A DNA stretch of 64,000 nucleotides from Catalinimonas alkaloidigena (GTDB taxonomy: Bacteria; Bacteroidota; Bacteroidia; Cytophagales; Flexibacteraceae), in assembly GCF_900100765.1 (NCBI RefSeq), contig NZ_FNFO01000009.1:1-64000 (forward strand), read 5' to 3'. Below are positions 37,478-45,987 of the stretch, one piece after another; the first letter of the stretch is position 1; every line of letters begins with the position of its first letter. The notes under the pieces are model-generated. The model made no database searches, was not told the origin of the DNA, and worked only from the letters and a program-made list of their open reading frames with translations. The position numbers and the translations under genes were made by a program.

Positions 37478-38362
37478 ATGAAAAAGATTCTGGTTCCCCT
37501 CGATTTCTCGGCGCCGTCCCAACAGGCGTTGCACCTGGCTGCCCAACTGGCTCGGAAAGCTTCGGCTTCCCTCGAACTGATGCACGTGGTGGAGCTTCCA
37601 CCCACCTACGCCTACGGCGCCTACAGCCTGGCGCAGGGCAATTTGCTGACCGACTGGGAAGAACAGGCTGGCCAGATGCTGGACACCCTGCGGCAGAATC
37701 CGGACTATGCCGACCTGACCCTGCACACGTTTGTGGACATCGGTACCCCCACGCAGCGCATCGTGCAGCGTGCCCGGCAGACCCACGCCAGCCTGATTGT
37801 AATGGGCTCGAAAGGCTGCACCGGACTCGACGAACTGCTGTTCGGGTCGGTTGCCGAGCGTGTGGTGCGGTTTGCTCCTTGTCCGGTGTTGGTCAGCAAA
37901 GCGCTGGTGGACCTGGCCGACATCCGTCGGGTGGTTTTTGTGAGCGACCTGATGGAAGAGCAGAGCGGGGTGATTACCGCCTTGCGCGACCTGCTGCCGT
38001 TTTTGGGGGCCGAGTTGCACGTGCTCTACGTCGTGACGCCCCTCGATTGGGTGCCGAGCCGCGTGGCCGAACAGCGCTGGAACCATTTCCGGGAGCAATA
38101 CGGCTTGGAAGCGCAGTTTCACTTCTACTTCGAAGAGAGCAAAGAAAGCGGTATACGCCACTTTATGGAAGACCTGAAAGGCGATATGCTGGCCATGGGC
38201 ACACACGGACGGCGGGGGCTGCAACGCTTCCTGGCCGGCGGGAGCCTGGCCGAACAGGTGGTCAACCACACCCATCAGGTCATCTGGACGTGTCCGCTGG
38301 AACGGGCAACCGACGAAGACGCGCTTCCGGAAGCGCACAATTTTGCCAGCCTGGCGCACTGA
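37478..38362 (+). CDS. Tandem universal stress protein (two Usp domains)
   Basis: The 294-residue protein has two UspA folds (about 1-145 and 150-280). The first starts MKKILVPLDFSAPSQQALH and keeps the ATP-binding G-x2-G-x9-G-S pattern (GSKGCTGLDELLFGS). The second has GTHGRRGLQRFLAGGS, so both may bind nucleotide. Usp proteins help survival under starvation, oxidative stress or oxygen limitation. I chose ATG 37478, as the upstream frame has no Usp character. It is the first gene of a five-gene run (Usp, MBL-rhodanese, Usp, Usp, glucokinase) behind the tandem operators at 37233-37299. Confidence 0.92.
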   Translation: MKKILVPLDFSAPSQQALHLAAQLARKASASLELMHVVELPPTYAYGAYSLAQGNLLTDWEEQAGQMLDTLRQNPDYADLTLHTFVDIGTPTQRIVQRARQTHASLIVMGSKGCTGLDELLFGSVAERVVRFAPCPVLVSKALVDLADIRRVVFVSDLMEEQSGVITALRDLLPFLGAELHVLYVVTPLDWVPSRVAEQRWNHFREQYGLEAQFHFYFEESKESGIRHFMEDLKGDMLAMGTHGRRGLQRFLAGGSLAEQVVNHTHQVIWTCPLERATDEDALPEAHNFASLAH

Positions 38363-38493
38363 TTTCCCGAAGCAACGCGACCGGCCCCGGGCCGCTGCCA
38401 ACTCGATACCCCCGTTCCCACGGAGAATGCAACCCCGTTTGATCCGCCTTGCTTACGCGGCGGACTGTCCGAATCGCTCTTACGTTCCTTCTT

Positions 38494-39861
38494 ATGCACG
38501 TTCACACCTTTTATAATCCTACGTTGGCGCATGCGTCTTACGCCGTTTGCAGTGGTCGCGAAATTGCCCTGGTAGACCCCGGGCGCGACCCGGAGCCGTA
38601 CCTTGCTTACGCGCGTCAGCACTTCGGTCGCATTGTGGCCGTGCTGGAAACGCATCCCCATGCCGACTTTGCCAGCAGCCATCTGGAGTTTCACGAGAAG
38701 CATGGCGCCGTTATCTATGTCAATCCGCGGGCACGGGTCACATACCCCCACCGCGCGGTCGACGAAGGGGACTGGATTCGGGTGGGGAACGTGGGGCTGC
38801 AAACCCGCTACACGCCGGGCCACTCGCTCGACCACAACGCCTACCTGTTGCGCGATGAGCTGGGCGAGCCGCACGCCATTTTTACGGGCGATTCGCTGCT
38901 GATGGGCGACGTGGGGCGCCCCGACCTGCACGAAGGCGACCTGCCCATTTCGATCAGCCGTCGGGTACTGGCGGAGCTGATGTACAAGACGTTGCAACGC
39001 GTTTACGAACCCTTGCAGGAAGACATACTGATTTACCCCACGCACGGATCGGGTTCGTTGTGCGGCCGTCAGATCCGTTCGGAGCGGTACAGCACGCTGG
39101 GCTGGGAAAAGCGAAACAACTGGGCGTTTCGGACCAGCGGGCGCAAAGAGTTTATCCAGAACCTGCTGGAAAACCCGCCTTTTCGTCCGCCTTATTTCTC
39201 GTTCGACATCATCCAGAACCGGGCGGGCTTTCCGGCCTATGCCGAGAGTCTGCAGCAGGTACGGTGGATGGGACCCCACACCCGGCGCGATGCACGCGTC
39301 ACCGTGATCGATACGCGGCGCTCGGAAGCGTTCCGGGCGGGCCATGTGGCCGGCGCCATCAACCTGCGGTGTGCGCCCGACGATAAGTTCGAAACCTGGC
39401 TGGGTACGCTGGTCCGGCCGTACGAACCGTTTTATCTGGTGGTAGAAGACACCGCCGCCGCCGGGTCGGTGCTACGCCGGATCGCGTCCATCGGGTACGA
39501 AAAACAGCTGCTGGGCGTGCAGTGCAATCCTGACGATGGCCTGGAGCGGGAACAGGTGCTCAACCTGACCAATTTCCGGATGCATCCGGACGAGTACACC
39601 ATTCTGGACGTGCGCCTGCCGGCAGAAGCCAAAGCAAAACGTTATTTTGCACATGCCCATGCCATTCCACTGCCGGAACTGAAGCGGCGGATGTCGGAGG
39701 TGCCTACCGAACTCCCCATTGTGGTTCACTGTGCCGGTGGGTACCAGTCGGCGGCCGGTGCCAGCATGCTGTCCGAACGTTTTCGCGGACTGGTGCCGGT
39801 TTACGATCTGGGCGAAGCCGTCCACGAGTTTGCGCCGCTTGCGCAAAGCAGCGTCGTGTAG
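38494..39861 (+). CDS. CstB-like persulfide dioxygenase / rhodanese fusion (copy 1)
   Basis: The 455-residue protein has an N-terminal metallo-beta-lactamase fold with ETHPHADFASSH, TPGHS and FTGDSL, giving the H, H and D expected to bind a single iron as in ETHE1/CstB persulfide dioxygenases. The middle rhodanese-like domain (VIDTRRSEAFRAGH) has no cysteine in its active loop. The C-terminal rhodanese has VHCAGGYQSA with the persulfide-carrying cysteine. This matches the PDO-pseudorhodanese-rhodanese order of CstB. The likely reaction is low-molecular-weight persulfide to sulfite plus thiosulfate. It sits away from the sulfur island, among Usp genes, and is closer to the copy at 60847 than to that at 58367. 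Confidence 0.85.
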   Translation: MHVHTFYNPTLAHASYAVCSGREIALVDPGRDPEPYLAYARQHFGRIVAVLETHPHADFASSHLEFHEKHGAVIYVNPRARVTYPHRAVDEGDWIRVGNVGLQTRYTPGHSLDHNAYLLRDELGEPHAIFTGDSLLMGDVGRPDLHEGDLPISISRRVLAELMYKTLQRVYEPLQEDILIYPTHGSGSLCGRQIRSERYSTLGWEKRNNWAFRTSGRKEFIQNLLENPPFRPPYFSFDIIQNRAGFPAYAESLQQVRWMGPHTRRDARVTVIDTRRSEAFRAGHVAGAINLRCAPDDKFETWLGTLVRPYEPFYLVVEDTAAAGSVLRRIASIGYEKQLLGVQCNPDDGLEREQVLNLTNFRMHPDEYTILDVRLPAEAKAKRYFAHAHAIPLPELKRRMSEVPTELPIVVHCAGGYQSAAGASMLSERFRGLVPVYDLGEAVHEFAPLAQSSVV

Positions 39862-39902
39862 CGCGGCCTTCTCTTGTTGCGAACAACCTAAACCACTCCC
39901 TC

Positions 39903-40745
39903 ATGAAAACCCTCGTTTGCCCCACCGATTTCAGCGAAATAGCCGAGAACGGCGCCCGCTATGCCTACGACCTGGCTCAGTCCCTCCAGTTCCGTCTGCT
40001 GCTGCTCCACGCGTTTCATCTGTCCGAACTGGCTCCGGTCGACGGGACGTACGTACCCGAGCGCGTGGTCGACGATCTGGCAGCGCAGTGCGATGACAAA
40101 TTGCATACTCTGGCCCAGCAGTTAGGGCAGGAGCAACCCGAGGGCACGGCCGTCGAGGTGATCACCCGGAGCCGCTCCGGCTTTGCGCTGGAGGCCATCA
40201 TTGCCGAGGCTGAAGCGCAGCAGGCCGCGTTGATCGTGATGGGCACCGGGGGCGACAGTGGGCTGGCCAAGCTGCTGGGCACCCTCACGGCCGAGGTAGC
40301 TGTAAAAGCGCCGTGCCCGGTCCTGGTGGTGCCGGAGGGGCAGGTATGGGAGCCGTTTCGCAAAATCGCCGTGGTGGTAGACGAGCACGAGCGTCTGTCG
40401 GACGAATTGCCGGTGGTGTTGGCCATGGCGCGCCAGAGTAACGCGCAGCTTTTCTTCTTCCATGCCCTGACCGAGGCCGACGACCAGACCAAACACGAAA
40501 CCATGAAACGTTTCGAGCACATCTACCAGACGGTCGACTATCCGCAGGTTTCCTGTCATTTCAACGAACACGCTTCGGTCGAAGACGGCATCCTGGAATT
40601 TATTCAGTGGCTGGGGGCCGATCTGCTCGTCATGACCCACCACACGCGGCGCTTCTGGCAGGCGCTGTTTCACCGCAGCTGGACCAGACGCCTGGCGCAG
40701 CATACCCACCTGCCGCTGCTCGTACTGCACGACGCTCAGGCTTAA
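39903..40745 (+). CDS. Tandem universal stress protein
   Basis: The 280-residue protein has two Usp folds. Domain 1 starts MKTLVCPTDFSEIAENGARY and has a glycine-rich ATP loop (GTGGDSGLAKLLGT). Domain 2 (from about 145, KIAVVVDEHERL) ends in HHTRRFWQALFHRS, where the nucleotide glycines are lost, so only domain 1 is likely to bind ATP. It starts 41 bp after the MBL-rhodanese gene and 40 bp before another usp, in one operon. Confidence 0.9.
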   Translation: MKTLVCPTDFSEIAENGARYAYDLAQSLQFRLLLLHAFHLSELAPVDGTYVPERVVDDLAAQCDDKLHTLAQQLGQEQPEGTAVEVITRSRSGFALEAIIAEAEAQQAALIVMGTGGDSGLAKLLGTLTAEVAVKAPCPVLVVPEGQVWEPFRKIAVVVDEHERLSDELPVVLAMARQSNAQLFFFHALTEADDQTKHETMKRFEHIYQTVDYPQVSCHFNEHASVEDGILEFIQWLGADLLVMTHHTRRFWQALFHRSWTRRLAQHTHLPLLVLHDAQA

Positions 40746-40785
40746 AACCTGCGCCCGCTTGATGGGCCGCTACGTTCCGAACGCT

Positions 40786-41604
40786 ATGATCCGAGGCATT
40801 CTGGTACCGACCGATTTCTCGACCTGCGCCGAGCAAGCCCTGCACTACGCGCTAACCCTGGCCGAGCGCAGCGGGGCCTACCTGGTGTTTTGCCATACGC
40901 TGCATGCGCCGCTGGCAACCGAGCCCGCGCCGAAGCGGGTGCAGCAGTTGCGCCACATGCGCGACGCAGCCGAGCACAACTTTCAGGAACTCCAGAAGCG
41001 ACTGCCGATGCTGGGCAACCTGCCCTCCGTGTTTCGCATCGAAGAAGGCAATTTGCAGGATCACCTGCGGCACTGCATTCCGGACGACCGCATCGACCTG
41101 ATTGTGATGGGAACGCGGGGTGCCGACGGCATTGCTGAGCTGCTGGGCAGCAACACCAGCGACACCATCCGGCGTGCGCCCTGTCCGGTGCTGGCCGTTC
41201 CTGAAAACGCTCCGTTGCGGCCCGTCCGGCGCATTGCCTTTGCCACCGACGCTACTGCCCTCCGGCCGGAAGCCTTGCAACCCCTGGCCGATCTGGTAGC
41301 ATTGCTGGACGCTGAGTTGCAGGTGGTGTACGTAGAGGCAACCTCGGCTCGGCCGGGCACCGCCGCGCATCCGAACCGGTCAGTACTTGAGGCCGCCTTT
41401 CCGCAGGCCAGCGTTTCGTTTCATCAGATTGCCCACCCGCGTGTGGAAGAGGGGCTTGCGATATTTATGACGCAACACGCGACCGACCTGTTGGCCATGA
41501 TGCCCCGATCCCACACGTTTTTCGATCGTCTGTTCAAGGGCAGCCACACCCATCGGATGGCGCTGCACAGCACTGTTCCGCTGTTTACCTTTCGCGAAAA
41601 CTGA
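40786..41604 (+). CDS. Tandem universal stress protein
   Basis: The 272-residue protein has a first Usp domain (MIRGILVPTDFSTCAEQALH; loop GTRGADGIAELLGSNTS) and a second degenerate one (RRIAFATDATAL to LLAMMPRSHTFFDRLFKGS). The C-terminal DLLAMM...SHT pattern is shared with the Usp at 47695, which suggests a paralogous pair. An in-frame ATG at 40762 would add eight residues; I prefer 40786, where the Usp fold begins. Confidence 0.88.
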   Translation: MIRGILVPTDFSTCAEQALHYALTLAERSGAYLVFCHTLHAPLATEPAPKRVQQLRHMRDAAEHNFQELQKRLPMLGNLPSVFRIEEGNLQDHLRHCIPDDRIDLIVMGTRGADGIAELLGSNTSDTIRRAPCPVLAVPENAPLRPVRRIAFATDATALRPEALQPLADLVALLDAELQVVYVEATSARPGTAAHPNRSVLEAAFPQASVSFHQIAHPRVEEGLAIFMTQHATDLLAMMPRSHTFFDRLFKGSHTHRMALHSTVPLFTFREN

Positions 41605-41727
41605 GCGGAATCAGTCGAAGCGCTGGGAAAGGTCATGGCCAAAACGCCGTCAGAAAGCTTGCTTTGCCGTAGGCTGCTCTTCAAAGGACAGTCGCCGTTT
41701 TTGTTTCACCCACTGAGTTCTGATCCC

Positions 41728-42786
41728 ATGCTCGATACCGAAACCCTTACTTCCGTTGTTTCTGTCCCCGTCGCGTTTCCGTCGGCCACGCCCTTTTGCG
41801 GCAACGTGCTGGCGGTAGACGTAGGCGGAACCAAAACCGATGTGGCCCTGGTGCGTTTTGCCGAGGGCCGGGCTACCCCGCTGGCGCAGCATACGTACGC
41901 GTCGGCGGCCTATGCATCCCTGATCGAATTGTTGGACCATTTTCGGACGATGGCCCCGGCGCCGGATCGCCTCAGCCTTGGCGTGGCGGGTCCCGTCGTG
42001 GCCGGAAAAGCGCAGACCACCAACCTGCCCTGGACGGTCGACGCCGCGCAACTGAGTCAGCACTGGAACGGTATTCCCGTCTCGTTGCTGAACGATCTGG
42101 AAGCCAGTGCGTACGGACTGGCTGCGCTGCCCGCACACGACTTCGCGGTGCTCTGCCCCGGCACGCCGTCGGCGGAGGGGAATGCGGCCATCCTTTCGCC
42201 CGGCACCGGTCTGGGCGAAGCCGGTCTGTTTTGGGACGGCGAACGTTACCGGCCATTTCCTACCGAAGGGGGACATGCCGACTTTGCACCACGAACCGAA
42301 CAGGACGCGCGGCTCTGGCGCTACCTCCGCGAGCAGTTTGGGCACGTGAGCTGGGAACGGCTGGTTTCCGGCCCCGGTCTGGTGAACATTTACACCTTTC
42401 TGAAAGAGGTAGAACGCCGTCCGGTACCGGCTTGGCTGGCCGACCACCCCTCGGACGCGTCACTGGCCAAGGCCATCAGCGAGGGTGCGATGCGGCAGCA
42501 ATGCCCGATTTGCCTGGAGACGATGCAATTGTTTGTGCATTACCTGGCGCAGGAGGCAGCCAATCTGGTGCTGAAACTGAAAGCCACCGGTGGACTCTTT
42601 ATCGGCGGCGGCATTGTGCCGCGCATCCGCCCGCTGGTCACCCCCGATGCATTTTTGCCGCGCTTTTTGCAGGTGGGGCGGCTGCGTCCGCTTCTGGAAA
42701 AAGTGCCTGTGTACGTGGTGCTCAACCAGCAAACGGCCTTGTGGGGAGCCGCTCAGTACGGCGCCCATGCCGTGCCATCGGAGTGA
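41728..42786 (+). CDS. glk: Glucokinase (Glk family)
   Basis: Glucokinase phosphorylates glucose with ATP. The 352-residue protein has the phosphate-1 motif LAVDVGGTKTDVALV, a catalytic aspartate in SLLNDLEASAYG, GTGLGEAGL and EGGHADFAP, and a C-terminal GLFIGGGIVPR motif, typical of the E. coli-type Glk rather than ROK kinases. The start at 41728 is likely; an ATG at 41635 would add 31 unrelated residues. It is the last gene of the Usp operon and nearly touches the convergent AI-2E gene (2 bp gap, no visible terminator). Confidence 0.9.
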   Translation: MLDTETLTSVVSVPVAFPSATPFCGNVLAVDVGGTKTDVALVRFAEGRATPLAQHTYASAAYASLIELLDHFRTMAPAPDRLSLGVAGPVVAGKAQTTNLPWTVDAAQLSQHWNGIPVSLLNDLEASAYGLAALPAHDFAVLCPGTPSAEGNAAILSPGTGLGEAGLFWDGERYRPFPTEGGHADFAPRTEQDARLWRYLREQFGHVSWERLVSGPGLVNIYTFLKEVERRPVPAWLADHPSDASLAKAISEGAMRQQCPICLETMQLFVHYLAQEAANLVLKLKATGGLFIGGGIVPRIRPLVTPDAFLPRFLQVGRLRPLLEKVPVYVVLNQQTALWGAAQYGAHAVPSE

Positions 42787-42788
42787 GG

Positions 42789-43865
42789 TTACGCCGCTTT
42801 TCGGGTAGACGAAGGCGGATCTTCGTGCGTGCCGAGCAAAAGCGCCAGCGGTTTCCAGGCCGGCACCCGTTCCGAGAAAAGTTTCAGGATGCCGACGAAA
42901 GGAATGAAAAGGATCATGCCGGCCGTTCCCCAAAGGAGGCCACCCGCCAGAATCACCAGAAGCAACACGAGCGTATTGATGCGGAGCTTATACCCCACGG
43001 CCACGGGAAAAATGACGTTGGCTTCCAGGAGTTGCACGATCACAAACACCACGACCACCCCCAGCGGATAGTAGAGCGAGTCGTACGTGAGCCAGGCAAC
43101 TGCCATCGGCAGCAGCGCGCCCACCGTGATGCCCACGTACGGAATGAAGGTGAGCACCGAGGCCATAAAGCCAAAGAAAATCGCCTGAGGCACGCCAAGC
43201 AGCAGCAGGCCCAGGCTGTTGAGAATGCCCACGGCCAGGTAGACCAGCGCCATCCCCTTGATAAAATTGTAATACGTGTTGATGACCTCCGGAAGTGCTG
43301 TCGCAAAGGCATTTCGCCAGTGGGGCGGGGCCAGGTGCAGCACAGACGTGACCAACAGGTCACGGTAAAAAAGAATCAGCGCCGCAAAGATCGGAATCAA
43401 CAGCACCAGTACGGCCGACACCGAGGTGGAATAAAGCACGCCGGGTAACTGCCCAACAGTATGCTGCAGGGCGCTGGAGAGTGCCGACGAAAGCCACTGC
43501 TGGCGGTCGTCCTGTCCTGCCTGCAACAGGGCATCGAGGTAATCCGTCAGCCGGTGGAGTTGCCCGGTCACCTTTGCCGACAACGCCGGCCAGAGTTGCC
43601 GGAACTGCATCAGTTGGCGGATCAGCAACACCGCCACCCCGGCCACCACCAATACAAACGCCAGCAGCGCGAAGCCAATGGACAGTGACCGCGGCACGCG
43701 CCGGCGTTCCAGCCAACGGCAGAACGGATACAGCACAAAACTGATCAGAAATGCAAAGCTGAGCGTCACCCACACGGTCTGGCCGAAGTACAGAATCAGG
43801 CCACCGAACAGGATCAGTTGCAGCCAGAACAGCAGCGATGAGGAAGGGGAGCGCATGGTAGGCAT
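42789..43865 (-). CDS. AI-2E family transporter-like membrane protein
   Basis: The 358-residue protein has about seven or eight membrane helices in the PerM/AI-2E layout: two N-terminal helices, a long amphipathic loop (about 80-150), then a C-terminal bundle with ASVLTFIPYVGITVGALLP, the family signature. Characterised members export autoinducer-2 or act as Na+/H+ antiporters; the substrate here is unknown. It follows the hsp20 gene by 99 bp on the same strand and is probably cotranscribed. The start may be 43865 or the ATG at 43856. Confidence 0.87.
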   Translation of the reverse strand: MPTMRSPSSSLLFWLQLILFGGLILYFGQTVWVTLSFAFLISFVLYPFCRWLERRRVPRSLSIGFALLAFVLVVAGVAVLLIRQLMQFRQLWPALSAKVTGQLHRLTDYLDALLQAGQDDRQQWLSSALSSALQHTVGQLPGVLYSTSVSAVLVLLIPIFAALILFYRDLLVTSVLHLAPPHWRNAFATALPEVINTYYNFIKGMALVYLAVGILNSLGLLLLGVPQAIFFGFMASVLTFIPYVGITVGALLPMAVAWLTYDSLYYPLGVVVVFVIVQLLEANVIFPVAVGYKLRINTLVLLLVILAGGLLWGTAGMILFIPFVGILKLFSERVPAWKPLALLLGTHEDPPSSTRKAA

Positions 43866-43964
43866 CGGCACGGGGATGAAAGAAGCGCGTTCACGTACGA
43901 AAAAGCGAAAAGGCCGTTTTGCAGCCCTTTCGCTCGGAGAGAAGCATGAACGAACGCAGTACAA

Positions 43965-44408
43965 TCAGTTGATCTTGATCTCCCGGCTTGACAGATGCCG
44001 GGCTTTTTCCTGTTTGGGCAAGGACAGGTGCAGGATACCGCCGTCGTAGCGGGCGCGAATCTGCTCCGCATCCACCGAGTCGGGGAGGGTAAACGTCCGG
44101 CGGAACGAGCGGTAGTTGAACTCGCGCCGCGTATACGTTTTCGCTTCCTGGCTATGCTCTTCTTTTGTTTCGGCGCTGATGGTCAGCACCCCGCCGTCAA
44201 TCTGGAGGCGAAAGTCCTTTTTCCGGAGGCCGGGTGCCGCTACCTCCACTTCGAACCGGTCGGCGTGTTCCAGCACGTTTACCGCCGGCATGGAGAAGCG
44301 GCGGCCGTTCCCGAAGGGAAAATTCGTCCAACGTTCGTCGTCGAACAGGTCTGCCAGGAGTGCATCGGTTTCCGGCAGCGCAGGGAAGTTGCGGTGTAAC
44401 AAAGCCAT
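43965..44408 (-). CDS. Hsp20/alpha-crystallin small heat shock protein
   Basis: The 147-residue protein has a variable N-terminus and a central alpha-crystallin domain (VNVLEHADRFEVEVAAPGLRK to DGGILHLSLPK). Small heat shock proteins hold unfolding proteins in oligomers without ATP. The C-terminal tail REIKIN carries the I-x-I anchoring motif. Its promoter region has two perfect TGA-N6-TCA operators exactly 22 bp apart. A second Hsp20 lies at 48573 and differs enough to be an old duplication. Confidence 0.93.
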   Translation of the reverse strand: MALLHRNFPALPETDALLADLFDDERWTNFPFGNGRRFSMPAVNVLEHADRFEVEVAAPGLRKKDFRLQIDGGVLTISAETKEEHSQEAKTYTRREFNYRSFRRTFTLPDSVDAEQIRARYDGGILHLSLPKQEKARHLSSREIKIN

Positions 44409-44460
44409 GTGTGGTCCTCATAGAGGGGTTTTGGGTGAAACATGTAAACAAGCCACAACA

Positions 44461-44527
44461 GCAAGATCGGCAGCCTGACGGAAGAACGGAATGACCTGCG
44501 TCATCGGGCGGGGTGATCCTCCTCACA
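44461..44527 (-). promoter_or_regulatory. Tandem Crp/Fnr-type operators upstream of hsp20
   Basis: Two palindromes, AATGA-CCTGCG-TCATC (44490-44505) and GGTGA-TCCTCC-TCACA (44512-44527), each contain TGA-N6-TCA and are centred exactly 22 bp apart. On the minus strand the nearer centre would place the -7 box at 44468-44461, which reads GATCTTGC, a poor match. The operators are convincing by spacing; the promoter is not. Confidence 0.45.
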
Positions 44528-44557
44528 CGACATGGGTAGCGTCTGGTAAGTAGCCTT

Positions 44558-45733
44558 TCAGTGTGAAATAAGCATTCCCTGCTGGCGTCGGGTAGCCAGG
44601 TAGGCCGCCCGCAGGTCGATCAGCAGTGCGCCGAACGCAGCCGTAATTACCAGCACGCTCAGCAGAAACCCGACCAGCGGGATGAAGAACAGCCACTGCA
44701 CCACCACCGTCGCCAGAAGGGCCATCAGCGCCGTGGTGAAAGGGCGCCAGCGGCGTTCGTAACGCTGCCGGAACCCGTGCGCCAGCACCAGCCCGGCGAT
44801 GGCAGGGCCAAAAATCAAACTGAACAGGTAGGCCGCCAGGGCAAACAGGGATACCGGAATGCCCACGACCGAAGCGGCCAGCAGCGCAATCAGCGGGGGG
44901 AGGCCCAGCAAATACAAAAAACCGTAACCCAGGCTTTTGCCGGTTTCGCGGAAGAGCGTTTTGGCGGCCGGTGGCAGAAAACGTTGAAAAATTACCTGCA
45001 TCAGCAAAATGACCAACAGGGAAGCGAGCAGGTAAAAGACGGCAAACCCGACGAAGCTCCACGTCCGGGTGTCGTCAGGCGCGAGGGTCGGATCAAATTC
45101 CCAGCCTTCCAGAGGCGCGGGTTTGATCAGCTCGTTGGTCGCGTAATGCACGGTGCCGTGGGTCTGTGCCGTAGGCTGGACGGAAATGGTTCGTGCCGAA
45201 AGGGTAGCATTGCCCCACACGACACCGCCCAGGTCGAGCGACTCGGCCTGTTGTATTTCCAGTCCTTGTTCGATGATGCCCCGCAGGTGGAGCTGCCCAC
45301 CCGAGGCCACCACCTTGCCCAGCACGTGCCCGTCGAAACGAACCTCACCGGCATAGACCAGCAGATCGCCCAGAATGCGCGCCGTCGGACCCACCACCAC
45401 GTCGCCACCGAACACCATGACGTCACCCTGGGTAACGCCGTTCAGAATCAGAGTGCCGCCCGCCAGGCGAATGTCGTCGCCGACGTACCCTTCGATCGTC
45501 AGCTCTCCGCCGACGGCCATCAGATCCTGCCGGACGGTATCCTGCACCCGTAGGGTTTGCGCTGCTACAATCAGGTCGCCCTCGACGGGCGCTTGCACCC
45601 AAACCTGGCTGGCCGTCAGGTAACGATCACCCGGCGAAGGCTCCTGCAGGAGAATCGTTTCGTCGGCCGTCATGGTAGAAGGCTGCGGGGCGGCCAGCAG
45701 CCCGCTGAGCAGAAGAAGCAAGAAGGGAGTCAT
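44558..45733 (-). CDS. Exported polymer-forming (bactofilin-like) beta-solenoid protein with C-terminal membrane helices
   Basis: The 391-residue protein starts with a signal peptide (MTPFLLLLLSGLLAAPQPS). Residues about 35-185 form a left- or right-handed beta-solenoid with repeats such as GDLIVAAQTLRVQDTVRQD and GDVMVFGGDVVVGPTA, similar to polymer-forming cytoskeletal (bactofilin) domains. Four or five membrane helices follow from about 220. It therefore displays a beta-solenoid outside the inner membrane. The function is unknown. It is divergent from the BON gene and shares its operator region. I chose the ATG at 45733 for the signal peptide; upstream in-frame codons cross the operators. 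Confidence 0.8.
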   Translation of the reverse strand: MTPFLLLLLSGLLAAPQPSTMTADETILLQEPSPGDRYLTASQVWVQAPVEGDLIVAAQTLRVQDTVRQDLMAVGGELTIEGYVGDDIRLAGGTLILNGVTQGDVMVFGGDVVVGPTARILGDLLVYAGEVRFDGHVLGKVVASGGQLHLRGIIEQGLEIQQAESLDLGGVVWGNATLSARTISVQPTAQTHGTVHYATNELIKPAPLEGWEFDPTLAPDDTRTWSFVGFAVFYLLASLLVILLMQVIFQRFLPPAAKTLFRETGKSLGYGFLYLLGLPPLIALLAASVVGIPVSLFALAAYLFSLIFGPAIAGLVLAHGFRQRYERRWRPFTTALMALLATVVVQWLFFIPLVGFLLSVLVITAAFGALLIDLRAAYLATRRQQGMLISH

Positions 45734-45860
45734 GGGAGAGGGAGGGATAACGTGCAAAGGAAAAGGGAGAGTACAAAGGCATCGCGGACCGTATTCCGCG
45801 AGAAGCGACAGGAGCAAATCAGTAAAGGCAGTTTCCAGAGACGGGGCACCTCTACGCAGG

Positions 45861-45956
45861 CAAAGAACCGGATTTTTGGGCCTGCCTCCGATGATGAGGA
45901 TCATACCAGCTTGTGATGTAAGTCATTCATAATCAGTGTGCTGATGGCGACTTTTA
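45861..45956. promoter_or_regulatory. Divergent regulatory region with tandem Crp/Fnr-type operators
   Basis: Two operators, GATGA-TGAGGA-TCATA (45890-45905) and TGTGA-TGTAAG-TCATT (45912-45927), are centred exactly 22 bp apart. To the right, GACTTTTA (45949-45956) begins 29.5 bp from the nearer centre and lies 31 bp before the BON ATG. To the left, GTTCTTTG on the minus strand (45868-45861) begins 29.5 bp from the other centre. Both -7 boxes match only four of six fixed bases, but the layout is symmetric. Confidence 0.5.
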
Positions 45957-45987
45957 CCCTCGTTCATTCACCCTTCCCTCCAACGCC

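Noticed and set aside
41796-43448. 550-codon frame overlapping glk and the AI-2E gene
   Set aside because: It is in a different frame from glk and antisense to the membrane protein; product is arginine-rich and unlike any family.
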